Under the pieces are notes generated by a model, which did not search any database, was not told the DNA's origin, and saw only the letters and a program-made list of their open reading frames with translations. A stretch of DNA of 13,529 nucleotides from Bacteroidales bacterium (GTDB lineage: Bacteria > Bacteroidota > Bacteroidia > Bacteroidales > Azobacteroidaceae), in assembly GCA_020860885.1 (NCBI GenBank), contig JAJBTS010000304.1, forward strand, positions 1 to 13,529, written 5' to 3'. Positions 1 to 7,960 of this stretch are shown piece by piece (position 1 is the first letter of the stretch; every line of letters begins with the position of its first letter). The position numbers and the translations under genes were made by a program.

Positions 1-19
1 GGGCTATGGAAAAGATAAT

Positions 20-487
20 TTAAGAACTTATTATTTTGGATAAGGCATTTTCAATATCTTCTATAGAATATCCTCTTCCTGCTGCGAACCGAATCAACTT
101 CTGTTTTACTTCATAGTCATTTTTCCCTTTTACGGTTTTTCTCTTATGAGAAAGTAAGAGAAATAACTGTTCACTGTTTTTATTTGTGTCTATTTCCGAT
201 AAGGCGTCACGAATGAGAGAGTCAGGAATATTTCTTTTTTTTAATTCATATTTGATTTTATAAGGCCCCCATTTGCTGTAGAGAGATTTATCATGGCCAA
301 AAGCTTTAACGTACCTTTGCTCGTCTAAAAAATTTTCCTCTTGTAGCCTGTCTAAAATTTTATTTTGATCGTTTTCCGATAGTTCCCATTGAACCATTTT
401 CTTTCGAATATCCGAAATACATTTCTCTCCTTTGCTACAATAAGCAGCTAGCCGGTGAAGTGCCCGTTCGTAAGAGATCGTTTTCAT
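20..487 (-). CDS. recX: Regulatory protein RecX
   Basis: The 155-residue protein is a RecX family member, a small all-helical cytoplasmic protein that binds RecA filaments and modulates recombination and SOS induction. Visible family marks are the FLDEQRYV block at residues 53-60 and the WGPYKIKYELKKRNI block at 73-87, which matches the RecX pattern of a WGP followed by a basic helix. Tandem three-helix repeats fill the rest, and the length is normal for the family. The ATG start overlaps the TGA stop of prmC upstream on the same strand (ATGA, positions 484-487), so the two are translationally coupled and share the prmC promoter. Only 19 bases lie beyond its TAA stop before the window edge, so the next gene cannot be judged. 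Function is inferred from family; identification is firm. Confidence 0.93.
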   Translation of the reverse strand: MKTISYERALHRLAAYCSKGEKCISDIRKKMVQWELSENDQNKILDRLQEENFLDEQRYVKAFGHDKSLYSKWGPYKIKYELKKRNIPDSLIRDALSEIDTNKNSEQLFLLLSHKRKTVKGKNDYEVKQKLIRFAAGRGYSIEDIENALSKIISS

Positions 488-1335
488 AAGATAGATGCTT
501 GAATTATTCGATCATTCCCTGAAATATCTTTATATAGTTCCACTTGCTTGTATCCCTTATTAATAAGCATATCAGCCGTAGCTTTACCATACAAAGAACT
601 AGTCTCGAAAAATAATTTTCCTTCTTTGCTTAAATGCCTCAAGCCAACGTCAGCAATCTTTTCGTAAAATAATAAGGGTTGGTCTTCTGGTACAAATAAC
701 GCATAATGAGGTTCATATTTTAATACATTTTCGGACATATATTTTTTCTCAGCGGGTACAATATAAGGAGGGTTACTTACAATTATATCCCATTGATTGG
801 TTGTTAAGAGAGAACTTTCGGAAAGTTCCAAAATATTTTCCTGAAAGAAAGAGACTTTCACTTGATTAATTAATGCGTTCTGAGAAGCTGTTCTCAAGGC
901 TTTATCCGAAATATCCATGCCGTATACGTTTGCTTCCGGAAGATTTTTTGCTAGAGAAACAGCAATACAGCCGGATCCTGTTCCTATATCCAGGATGTCA
1001 GGCGATGGATGGTGAGTTGTGGTTAAGATAAGATCGACCAGTTCTTCTGTCTCCGGGCGTGGAATCAAAACATTTTCATTGACAATATAAGAAGATCCAT
1101 AAAATTCAGATTTTCCCAATATATGTTGTATGGGACGAAATTTCTTTAAATCCGCAACAATCTCTTTAATTTGTGAATTTTCATTTAGCGATAATTGATT
1201 ATCTTTGTCGAGCAAAAGAGCATGTTTATCTTTTTTACATACATATTGTAAAATAAGATAACTAAAAGACTTTATTTCCATTTCAGGATAATAACAAGAG
1301 AGTTCTTTTTTTATGTAAGATAAAGCCTTTTGCAT
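484..1335 (-). CDS. prmC: Peptide chain release factor N5-glutamine methyltransferase PrmC (HemK)
   Basis: PrmC methylates the glutamine of the GGQ motif in release factors RF1 and RF2 with S-adenosylmethionine, raising termination efficiency. The 283-residue protein has the helical substrate-recognition domain first (about 1-85, with RPIQHILG at 67-74), the IPRPETEELV linker at 91-100, the SAM-binding motif I ILDIGTGSG at 114-122, and the diagnostic catalytic NPPY at 188-191. The C-terminal DISGNDRI block at 270-277 is also typical. Length is normal. The ATG at 1335-1333 is the only good start and lies just after a TAnnTTTG promoter box. The gene overlaps recX downstream by four bases and is divergent from ribD. 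Identification is firm; methylation of RFs is family knowledge, not seen here. Confidence 0.96.
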   Translation of the reverse strand: MQKALSYIKKELSCYYPEMEIKSFSYLILQYVCKKDKHALLLDKDNQLSLNENSQIKEIVADLKKFRPIQHILGKSEFYGSSYIVNENVLIPRPETEELVDLILTTTHHPSPDILDIGTGSGCIAVSLAKNLPEANVYGMDISDKALRTASQNALINQVKVSFFQENILELSESSLLTTNQWDIIVSNPPYIVPAEKKYMSENVLKYEPHYALFVPEDQPLLFYEKIADVGLRHLSKEGKLFFETSSLYGKATADMLINKGYKQVELYKDISGNDRIIQASIL

Positions 1336-1343
1336 AATGCAAA
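1329..1343. promoter_or_regulatory. 15-base palindrome across the prmC start and divergent intergenic region
   Basis: Seven-base arms TTTGCAT and ATGCAAA flank a single central A. The left arm covers the prmC start codon (1333-1335) and the right arm overlaps the prmC -7 box at 1340-1347. Position and symmetry would suit an operator for a dimeric DNA-binding protein acting on prmC and perhaps ribD, but no regulator is identified, and part of the symmetry follows from the promoter and start codon themselves. Confidence 0.35.
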
Positions 1344-1347
1344 GTTA
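1340..1347 (-). promoter_or_regulatory. Bacteroidales-type -7 promoter box for prmC-recX
   Basis: Read on the minus strand this is TAACTTTG, a full match to the TAnnTTTG -7 element of Bacteroides-type promoters. It ends four bases before the prmC ATG, so the transcript would begin at or nearly at the start codon. I see no clear TTG -33 element at the usual distance (about 20 bases), which lowers confidence. Confidence 0.5.
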
Positions 1348-1358
1348 ATTATTTTATT

Positions 1359-2282
1359 TTGAAAGTATACGAAAAATACATGCATCGGTGCTTGGAGCTG
1401 GCAGCCAAAGGAAAAGGCTTTGTCGCTCCTAATCCTATGGTAGGATCGGTAATAGTTTATCAGGATAAAGTAATTGGAGAAGGTTTTCATCGGAAATACG
1501 GGGAAGCTCATGCTGAAGTAAATGCCATCAGATCTGTAAAAGATCAGCAAATGCTGAAAGAATCAACATTGTATGTTAATTTAGAACCTTGTTCTCATTA
1601 TGGTAAAACGCCTCCTTGTGCAGAATTAATTATTAATAAAAAAATTCCAAAAGTTATTATCGGAATGAAAGATCCTTTCCCTAAAGTTTCGGGGCAGGGA
1701 ATAAAAATGTTAACGGATAATGGAGTAGAAGTCGTTTCCGGAATTCTGGAAAGCGAGTCTTCCCAGCTAAATGTCCGGTTTGTTACTATGGTGACAAAGC
1801 AACGGCCGTACATTATTTTAAAATGGGCGCAATCGTCTGATGGTTTTATTGATCGGTTTCGGGAAATAAATGACGGGCAACGACCGGTTCACTTTTCTAA
1901 TGAATATACCCAGATCCTTGTTCATAAGCTACGGGCTGAAGAAGCAGCAATCATGGTTGGAAATAGAACATGGTTATTGGATAATCCTCTCCTGAATGTT
2001 CGGTATTGGGATGGCTTAAATCCAGTTGTGATAAAACCAGACAGCAAAAAAAACATTGAAACGGTTTTGAAAGATTTGGCCTTGCAAGGAATACAATCGC
2101 TGATTGTGGAGGGTGGAGCTAAACTTCTTGAAAGTTTTATTCAGTCTGGGTACTGGGATGAAGCAAGGATCGAGATTAATCCTGTGAAATTAAAAACAGG
2201 GGTAAAAGCTCCTGCAATAACAGGAAATTTAGAAACTGTTCAAAATTGTGAAAAATCTATGATTTTAATCCACAAAAACTAA
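1359..2282 (+). CDS. ribD: Riboflavin biosynthesis protein RibD, reductase domain shortened
   Basis: RibD is the bifunctional enzyme that deaminates the pyrimidine made by GTP cyclohydrolase II and then reduces its ribosyl side chain with NADPH. The deaminase half is intact: PNPMVGS at 24-30, the zinc site H51-A-E53 and the two cysteines C78 and C87 in PCSHYGKTPPC. The reductase half keeps ILKWAQSSDGFID (153-165), KLRAEEAAIMVG (190-201), LLDNPLLNVR (206-215) and LIVEGGAKLLESF (248-260). However, NPVVI at 221-225 runs almost directly into the helix before LIVEGG, and I recall some 40 more residues at that place in E. coli and Bacteroides RibD. At 307 residues it is also short. The TTG start at 1359 is chosen because it keeps the usual YEKYMHRCLELA beginning; an in-frame ATG at 1380 is the alternative. 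Identification is firm, reductase activity uncertain. Confidence 0.9.
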   Translation: MKVYEKYMHRCLELAAKGKGFVAPNPMVGSVIVYQDKVIGEGFHRKYGEAHAEVNAIRSVKDQQMLKESTLYVNLEPCSHYGKTPPCAELIINKKIPKVIIGMKDPFPKVSGQGIKMLTDNGVEVVSGILESESSQLNVRFVTMVTKQRPYIILKWAQSSDGFIDRFREINDGQRPVHFSNEYTQILVHKLRAEEAAIMVGNRTWLLDNPLLNVRYWDGLNPVVIKPDSKKNIETVLKDLALQGIQSLIVEGGAKLLESFIQSGYWDEARIEINPVKLKTGVKAPAITGNLETVQNCEKSMILIHKN

Positions 2283-2330
2283 AAATATATAAATATTGAT
2301 TAAGTTGGCTGATTTAGTGGAAAATGTTTC

Positions 2331-2338
2331 TATTTTTG
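2331..2338 (+). promoter_or_regulatory. -7 promoter box for the lipoprotein gene
   Basis: TATTTTTG matches TAnnTTTG and is followed by C, as often in Bacteroides promoters. A TTG at 2305-2307 could be the -33 element, though the gap of 23 bases is a little long. The box is 35 bases before the ATG at 2374, which supports that start over a TTG at 2296. It probably drives the lipoprotein gene and the envelope genes after it. Confidence 0.5.
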
Positions 2339-2373
2339 CAAAGCAAATATTATTTGGACATAATTTTATAAAA

Positions 2374-3708
2374 ATGCATTTGAAAAACGGTTTTTACATT
2401 CTTATTTGTTCGTTTATCATATTGAATATGACGTCCTGCCTCGGAGATAGTGATGAAGATGAATATATAGTTTCCACAGATTCTCAATTAACTTCCTTTA
2501 CAGTAACAACGAGCAGTATCCCGGAGTTAACCGCTACAATTTTTACTATTGATCAGGTAAAAAGCCTTGTATACAATCATGATTCTCTTTCGTATGGAAT
2601 GGATTTGACAGATAAAAAAGTGAAATTCTATTACAGTACAGGTTCTGGTTTGAGAAGTAGTTTTCAGACTGAGATAGATGGAGATACTATATGGGTTGCG
2701 ACTGAGGATTCATTAGAAATAGCTAAATTGAAGCAATTTGATATTTATGCTCCTAACGGGGCGAAAAAAACATATACTTTTAGCCTCAATATTCATCAGG
2801 TAGATCCCGATTCGATGCAATATGCGCTATGGGTGGAAAACGAACTTTTGTTTTCTTCCGGAAATAATAAATCAATCCGATGGAATCAGTCTTATTTAAC
2901 CTATACGAAAGAAAATAATCAAATCGTATTATATCAATCGGAAGATCTTAAAAACTGGCAAACAAAACCACTTACAGGATTACCTGGGAATGTTGTACTT
3001 CAAAATTTGCAAGTAACGAATTCAGGAATATATATCTGTACAGAAGATGGGATGTTGTATCAATCTCATAATGCACAGGATTGGAATATACGCAATACAA
3101 ACGGCTATTTTATACACTCTGTATTAGGATATTTTGATTCAGAAAAGAATAAAGGATTAAGTCTGATTGCAGATAACGATGGAATACCCGTTTTTGCTTT
3201 GCTGGCTGAACAAGAAGGGTCGCAGAATATAATTTCATTGGGAGGAAACGTTCCGGAGAATTTTCCGGTTTCCGGTTTTTCTGTAATTTATACCAGTAAT
3301 CGGTCTACTATGTCATTAGTAGAAAGTCCTGCTTCTGTTTGGGCTACAGATAATGGCATTAATTGGATACGTTTTGAAAATCCCGGATACGATTATCCTG
3401 CTATAAAAAATGGAAATGCTTTTATTTATAATGATAAGTTATATTATATAGGAGGGCGTTTGTCTGATATGTCTTATAATAAAAACATTTATACTTCCAA
3501 AGATGGGGGGCTGGTTTGGGAGACAATGGCTTCTAATACGGATGCTCCTGATTCTTTTATTTTTAGAGAACAGGCTTCTGTAGCTCTGGATGAGCAGGGT
3601 GTGTATTTTTATATATTGGGAGGAAAAAATATATCCGTTAATCCAGGCGGATTAACAGATATTTGGAAAGTTGGAATTAATTCCAAAATCTTTGAAGACA
3701 CAAATTGA
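2374..3708 (+). CDS. DUF6242-like surface lipoprotein with Asp-box beta-propeller region
   Basis: I recognise this 444-residue protein as resembling the DUF6242 proteins of Bacteroidales; its function is unknown. A lipoprotein signal peptide ends at the lipobox MTSC with the acylated cysteine at 22. The acidic run GDSDEDE just after it resembles the Bacteroidota lipoprotein export signal, so display on the cell surface is likely. Residues about 35-145 look like a beta-rich N-terminal domain. The rest reads as a beta-propeller: SKDGGLVW at 375-382 is an exact Asp-box (SxDxGxxW), and ATDNGINW at 324-331, SHNAQDW at 231-237 and SEDLKNW at 189-195 are degenerate copies; YYIGG and YILGG at 357 and 413 are kelch-like. 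The ATG start is preferred because a promoter box lies upstream and the signal peptide then begins correctly. It precedes the PorG-like gene by 57 bases. Confidence 0.72.
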   Translation: MHLKNGFYILICSFIILNMTSCLGDSDEDEYIVSTDSQLTSFTVTTSSIPELTATIFTIDQVKSLVYNHDSLSYGMDLTDKKVKFYYSTGSGLRSSFQTEIDGDTIWVATEDSLEIAKLKQFDIYAPNGAKKTYTFSLNIHQVDPDSMQYALWVENELLFSSGNNKSIRWNQSYLTYTKENNQIVLYQSEDLKNWQTKPLTGLPGNVVLQNLQVTNSGIYICTEDGMLYQSHNAQDWNIRNTNGYFIHSVLGYFDSEKNKGLSLIADNDGIPVFALLAEQEGSQNIISLGGNVPENFPVSGFSVIYTSNRSTMSLVESPASVWATDNGINWIRFENPGYDYPAIKNGNAFIYNDKLYYIGGRLSDMSYNKNIYTSKDGGLVWETMASNTDAPDSFIFREQASVALDEQGVYFYILGGKNISVNPGGLTDIWKVGINSKIFEDTN

Positions 3709-3718
3709 TTCGAAGATA

Positions 3719-3726
3719 TAATTTTG
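3719..3726 (+). promoter_or_regulatory. Possible -7 promoter box for the PorG-like gene
   Basis: TAATTTTG matches TAnnTTTG and lies 39 bases before the ATG at 3766. A TTTG at 3691-3694 is a poor -33 candidate, 24 bases upstream. The box overlaps the TTG at 3724, which argues against that codon being the start. It could give uppS-bamA transcription independent of the lipoprotein gene. Confidence 0.4.
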
Positions 3727-3765
3727 AAGCATTTTTCACGTTTTTATAAAGATAACGGTTGTATT

Positions 3766-4476
3766 ATGAATCTTGCTTCAAAAATAATAACGGGGAAAAT
3801 AACTGTATTTTTAATAATACTTTATTTTACACATTGTGCGACAGTGGTTGCACAGGAATATAGATACGAAATAGGTGGAATGGCTGGTATGTCTATGTAT
3901 ATGGGTGATGCCAATCAGTCATCCTTGCTGAAAGGATGGAATCCAGCCGGGGGATTGGTTTTCAGAAATAATCTGAATTTCAGATGGGCTCTTAAGGCTG
4001 ACTTGTTAATAGGAAAAGTAACCGGAAGCTCAAAGAATACAGAGAATGTTTTCCTTAATCATAGAGAAGGTTCCTTTAGCCGGACTTTTTTTGAATTAGG
4101 AGGACATATAGAATTTAATTTTCTACCTTACAGCGATAAATTTCCGTATCTGAATACGAGTAAAATATCTCCGTATATTTTTACAGGATTAGGAGTTACG
4201 GTTGCTCCCGGTGATGGTAGGACTTTTTTAGGATTAAATTTACCTCTTGGAGCTGGCGTAAAATATAAATTGAAAAACAGATTAAATTTAGGATTGGAAG
4301 TAGCAGTACACAAACTCTTTCGGGATAGTTTTGATACTCCTTCTTATTCCAGCGATTTCGGATTGGATACTCCTTATAGAGTGGAAAGTGGTTTATTTAA
4401 AAATAAAGATTGGTATAATACTGTATTGATTTCGCTTACCTGGGAGTTTGGACTCCGGGATGGTAGATGCATGTAA
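3766..4476 (+). CDS. porG: PorG-like outer-membrane protein (DUF6089 family)
   Basis: The 236-residue precursor has a signal peptide with probable cleavage after VVAQ at residue 30, then the family's characteristic opening YRYEIGG and a MYMGDANQSSLLKG block near 45-56. Repeated amphipathic strands rich in glycine and aromatics, such as YIFTGLGVTV at 137-146 and VLISLTWEFG at 220-229, indicate a small beta-barrel. In Porphyromonas gingivalis PorG is an outer-membrane partner of the PorK/PorN ring of the type IX secretion system; many Bacteroidales carry DUF6089 relatives without that system, and no other secretion gene is visible here, so a secretion role is not shown. ATG 3766 is chosen over TTG 3724, which lies inside a promoter-like box and would add a non-signal extension. 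Nine bases separate it from uppS, suggesting one transcript. Confidence 0.75.
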   Translation: MNLASKIITGKITVFLIILYFTHCATVVAQEYRYEIGGMAGMSMYMGDANQSSLLKGWNPAGGLVFRNNLNFRWALKADLLIGKVTGSSKNTENVFLNHREGSFSRTFFELGGHIEFNFLPYSDKFPYLNTSKISPYIFTGLGVTVAPGDGRTFLGLNLPLGAGVKYKLKNRLNLGLEVAVHKLFRDSFDTPSYSSDFGLDTPYRVESGLFKNKDWYNTVLISLTWEFGLRDGRCM

Positions 4477-4485
4477 AACAGACTG

Positions 4486-5226
4486 ATGAAAGAACAAATA
4501 GATTTAACAAGACTACCTCTTCACATTGCTATTATTATGGATGGGAATGGACGATGGGCTCAAAAACGGGGGATGGATCGTTATCTTGGACATCAGGAAG
4601 GTGCTGTTTCTGTTAGAAACATAGTTGAGGCAGCAGCAGAGATAGGTCTTGAATATTTAACATTGTACACCTTTTCAGTAGAGAACTGGAACCGGCCCAA
4701 AGAAGAGGTCGATGCTTTAATGGAATTGCTTGTTCAAACCATTCAGGATGAAACTCCGAAATTGATGAAAAATAATGTAAAATTATTAACAATCGGAGAA
4801 TTTGATCGTTTACCGGAAAAAAGTCGGAATTCATTGCAAAAAAGTATTAATGAAACTAGTAATAATACAGGCTTGACACTGATATTGGCTTTAAGTTACT
4901 CTTCCAGGTGGGAATTAACTCGTGCAATGAAGTTGATAGCTGGGAAAGTAAAAAATGGATGCTTAGAAATTAATGATATTGATGAATCGTTAATTTCTCA
5001 GCATCTTACCACAAATAACTTTCCTGATCCGGATTTGTTGATCAGAACAGGGGGGGAATATCGTATAAGTAATTATCTTCTATGGCAATTGGCTTACGCA
5101 GAATTATATTTTACTTCGCTTTATTGGCCTGAATTCAGAGCAGATAATCTTTACGAGGCCATTTTAGATTATCAAACCAGGGAAAGACGATTCGGGAAAA
5201 CCGGAGAGCAGGTAAAGAATAAATAA
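4486..5226 (+). CDS. uppS: Undecaprenyl diphosphate synthase (cis-prenyltransferase)
   Basis: UppS condenses isopentenyl diphosphate with farnesyl diphosphate in cis to give the C55 carrier for peptidoglycan and surface glycans. The 246-residue protein carries the catalytic MDGNGRWA block (aspartate 19), the TFSVENWNRP block at 62-71, and the signature RTGGEYRISN at 187-196 with the two diphosphate-binding arginines R187 and R193, followed by YAELYFTSLYWPEF. Where E. coli has NYGGRW this protein has SYSSRW (137-142), a variant I associate with Bacteroidota. Length is normal and it is soluble or membrane-peripheral. It starts nine bases after the PorG-like gene and ends 28 bases before bamA, so it is likely co-transcribed with both; the uppS-bamA pairing is common in this phylum. 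Identification is firm. Confidence 0.96.
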   Translation: MKEQIDLTRLPLHIAIIMDGNGRWAQKRGMDRYLGHQEGAVSVRNIVEAAAEIGLEYLTLYTFSVENWNRPKEEVDALMELLVQTIQDETPKLMKNNVKLLTIGEFDRLPEKSRNSLQKSINETSNNTGLTLILALSYSSRWELTRAMKLIAGKVKNGCLEINDIDESLISQHLTTNNFPDPDLLIRTGGEYRISNYLLWQLAYAELYFTSLYWPEFRADNLYEAILDYQTRERRFGKTGEQVKNK

Positions 5227-5254
5227 ATTGATTAGTAAATTCAGAAAAGATTAT

Positions 5255-7918
5255 ATGTATAAAAAAAATCTACTCTTTTGCCTTCTGGCTTTTATTGTTA
5301 CCAACATATCAGCACAGGAGATAGTTGAAGCATTTTCGTCGGATGTTCAAAATAATTCTACTGTATCTGCTACAGGTGAACTGGAAGGGGAATTGCCCGT
5401 TATTACGTATAATCTGAACAGCAATTATAAAAAGTATACTATTGCCGATATAAAAGTTACAGGAGTTGAAAATTACGGATATGAAGATTATGTATTAATT
5501 GGTATATCCGGTCTTTCTGTCGGAGATAAAATAAGTGTGCCGGGAGAAGAAATAACCAATGCATTAAAATCTTTTTTGAAACATGGATTGTTTTCTTGGG
5601 GACAAGTACTTGCTACAAAACAAACCAACGATAGTGTTTGGCTGGAAATAGCCTTGAAACCAAATCCTCTTATTTCCGAAATTCAATTTTCCGGAGTCAA
5701 AAAAGGTGAAAAAGAAGATCTTGAAGCTAAAATAGGAATGTCGAAAGGAACTCAGTTGACACCTAATATTATTAACAGGGCTAAAAAAAGGACAAAAGAC
5801 TATTTTGATGAAAAAGGTTTCAGTAATGCTGAAGTTAGAATTCAGCAACGGGACGACTTATCTCAGGAAGGACGAGTAATATTAGATATTATAGTAGATC
5901 AGAACTCGAAAACTAAAGTTGCTAATATATATATAGAGGGTAATGAGGAACTTTCTGATTATGATTTAAAAGTAGCCATGCAAAAAACGAATGAAGGTTT
6001 TTCTCTTAGTAAAAGACCTCGCTTGAGTTTAAGAAAGTTGTTCAGTACTAAAAAATTCGTTAGGGAAGAATATGAGAATGACCTTCAAAATATTATACAG
6101 AAATACAACTCAAGAGGATATAGGGATGCTTATATTGTCTCGGATAGTGTTGTGCCGGTTGGAGAAAAACATGTTGATATTTATCTAACCATAAGTGAAG
6201 GTGATAAATATTATATACGCAATGTAAACTGGATAGGAAATACAAAATATCCTTCCACAACTTTGAGTTACATGCTGGATCTGCATAAAGGAGATGTCTA
6301 TGATCAGAAAAAATTACAGGAAAGACTTTATACGGATGAAGATGCCGTATCTAATCTTTATTATAACAATGGTTACATATTCTCTGATATGGAGCCTGTA
6401 GAAGTTAATATAGAAAATGATTCTATAGATGTTGAGATTCGTATCAGAGAAGGGGTACAGGCGACAATAAACCGTATTGTAATAAATGGAAATGATCGTA
6501 TTTACGAAGATATTATCCGTAGAGAGTTGATGACAAAACCCGGACAGCTTTTCAGTAGAGAGGTCTTGATGAATTCTGCACGGGAGATTGCTCAAATGGG
6601 CCATTTTGATCCTGAAAATATGGATATTCAACCTATTCCGGATAGAGAGACTGGTACGGTAGATATTAACTATAATCTGACACCTAAGGCAAATGATCAA
6701 ATCGAGTTTTCTGCCGGGTGGGGACAGACAGGGCTGATCGGAAGATTAAGCCTGCGTTTTACAAACTTTTCCGTAAAGAATTTGTTTAATCCGGGATCTT
6801 ATAAAGGATTTTTACCTCAGGGTGAAGGACAGACTTTAACATTGAGCGGACAAACCAATGGGCGATACTATCAGTCGTATGGTATTTCATTTTTGGATCC
6901 CTGGTTTGGGGGCAAAAGACCTAATAGTTTCTCAGTAAGTGCTTATTATTCGATTCAGACAGGTATAGAATCGCGATCATTTAACAATAATTATTTCTAT
7001 AATCCTTATTATAATAATAGTGGTTATGATTATGGATATAATCTGGCGTATGATGATAATCAATCTATGAAGATATTGCAATTATCAGTAGGATACGGAA
7101 AACGTCTGAATTGGCCGGATATTTATTTTACATTGATGGCTGATGTATCCTATGAACGTTATCAAATGAAAAACTGGCAATATTTCGTTGTCGAAAATGG
7201 TAATGCAAATAATTTAACACTGGGTTTGACTCTTAGTCGTAGTTCTATAGATAATCCATTGTATACACGTTCGGGATCTACATTCTCTTTGTCGGTTAAC
7301 GCGACTCCTCCATATTCTTTATGGGATGGTGTGGATTATGGAAGTTTGGAAAGGAATGATCCTAAGATGTATAAATGGGTGGAATATCATAAATGGAAAT
7401 TTAAAGGAAGATTATTTATTCCTTTGGCAAATAAAGAGAAAGTAAAAAGAACCCCCGTGCTTATGAGCCGTATAGAGTATGGTTTCGTAGGATCCTACAA
7501 TTCAAAAAAATACAATCCTTTTGAAACTTTTTATGTAGGAGGGGATGGAATGTCAGGATATTCTACCATGTATGCAAATGAAATGGTCGGTCTGCGTGGA
7601 TATGAATCCGGTGCATTGACTCCTTATCAGGACGGATATGCATATACAAAGCTGGCAATGGAATTGAGATATCCTTTGATGTTAGAGCAGTCTTCAACAA
7701 TTTATGCTTTGGCTTTTGTCGAAGCAGGTAATGCCTGGTCGGATATAAAATCTTTCAATCCTTTCGATCTGAAGAGATCTGCCGGATTTGGAGCGAGAAT
7801 CTTTTTGCCTATGATTGGTTTATTGGGTCTTGATTGGGCATATGGATTCGACAGTCCTTTTCCTGGTACTCCAAGAACGGGAGGGAAATTACACTTTATC
7901 CTCGGTCAGGAATTTTAA
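5255..7918 (+). CDS. bamA: Outer-membrane protein assembly factor BamA
   Basis: BamA is the Omp85 insertase that folds beta-barrel proteins into the outer membrane. From ATG 5255 the precursor is 887 residues with a signal peptide ending at ISAQ (21). Five POTRA domains can be laid out at roughly 61-136, 137-216, 219-315, 316-399 and 402-476; VANIYIEGNEEL and INRIVINGNDRI are typical POTRA openings. The sixteen-strand barrel begins near 482. The conserved loop-6 motif is LRGY at 780-783, and the last residue is phenylalanine as in the beta-signal (GQEF). A TTG at 5228 would add nine residues before the signal peptide and is not favoured. A loop of the barrel at 576-602 is extremely rich in tyrosine and asparagine. 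Upstream is uppS and downstream two Skp-like chaperones, a classical arrangement. Confidence 0.95.
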   Translation: MYKKNLLFCLLAFIVTNISAQEIVEAFSSDVQNNSTVSATGELEGELPVITYNLNSNYKKYTIADIKVTGVENYGYEDYVLIGISGLSVGDKISVPGEEITNALKSFLKHGLFSWGQVLATKQTNDSVWLEIALKPNPLISEIQFSGVKKGEKEDLEAKIGMSKGTQLTPNIINRAKKRTKDYFDEKGFSNAEVRIQQRDDLSQEGRVILDIIVDQNSKTKVANIYIEGNEELSDYDLKVAMQKTNEGFSLSKRPRLSLRKLFSTKKFVREEYENDLQNIIQKYNSRGYRDAYIVSDSVVPVGEKHVDIYLTISEGDKYYIRNVNWIGNTKYPSTTLSYMLDLHKGDVYDQKKLQERLYTDEDAVSNLYYNNGYIFSDMEPVEVNIENDSIDVEIRIREGVQATINRIVINGNDRIYEDIIRRELMTKPGQLFSREVLMNSAREIAQMGHFDPENMDIQPIPDRETGTVDINYNLTPKANDQIEFSAGWGQTGLIGRLSLRFTNFSVKNLFNPGSYKGFLPQGEGQTLTLSGQTNGRYYQSYGISFLDPWFGGKRPNSFSVSAYYSIQTGIESRSFNNNYFYNPYYNNSGYDYGYNLAYDDNQSMKILQLSVGYGKRLNWPDIYFTLMADVSYERYQMKNWQYFVVENGNANNLTLGLTLSRSSIDNPLYTRSGSTFSLSVNATPPYSLWDGVDYGSLERNDPKMYKWVEYHKWKFKGRLFIPLANKEKVKRTPVLMSRIEYGFVGSYNSKKYNPFETFYVGGDGMSGYSTMYANEMVGLRGYESGALTPYQDGYAYTKLAMELRYPLMLEQSSTIYALAFVEAGNAWSDIKSFNPFDLKRSAGFGARIFLPMIGLLGLDWAYGFDSPFPGTPRTGGKLHFILGQEF

Positions 7919-7960
7919 CGACCCCTATTATTTAAGTATTAATTAAAACACAGAAATGTC

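Noticed and set aside
1336..1358. FMN riboswitch or leader before ribD
   Set aside because: Only 23 bases separate prmC and ribD and nothing like the conserved RFN element is present.
2040..2054. Frameshift at the A-run in ribD
   Set aside because: The frame stays open and conserved motifs continue in the same frame on both sides; an in-frame loss of residues explains the shortening better.
2296..2373. Longer start (TTG 2296) for the lipoprotein
   Set aside because: It would put 26 residues before the signal peptide and place a TAnnTTTG promoter box inside the coding region.
3766..4476. Evidence for a complete type IX secretion locus
   Set aside because: Only the PorG-like gene is present; no porK, porL, porM, porN or related gene lies in the window.
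5228..5254. TTG start for bamA
   Set aside because: The signal peptide begins naturally at ATG 5255 (MYKKNLLF); the extra nine residues add nothing recognisable.
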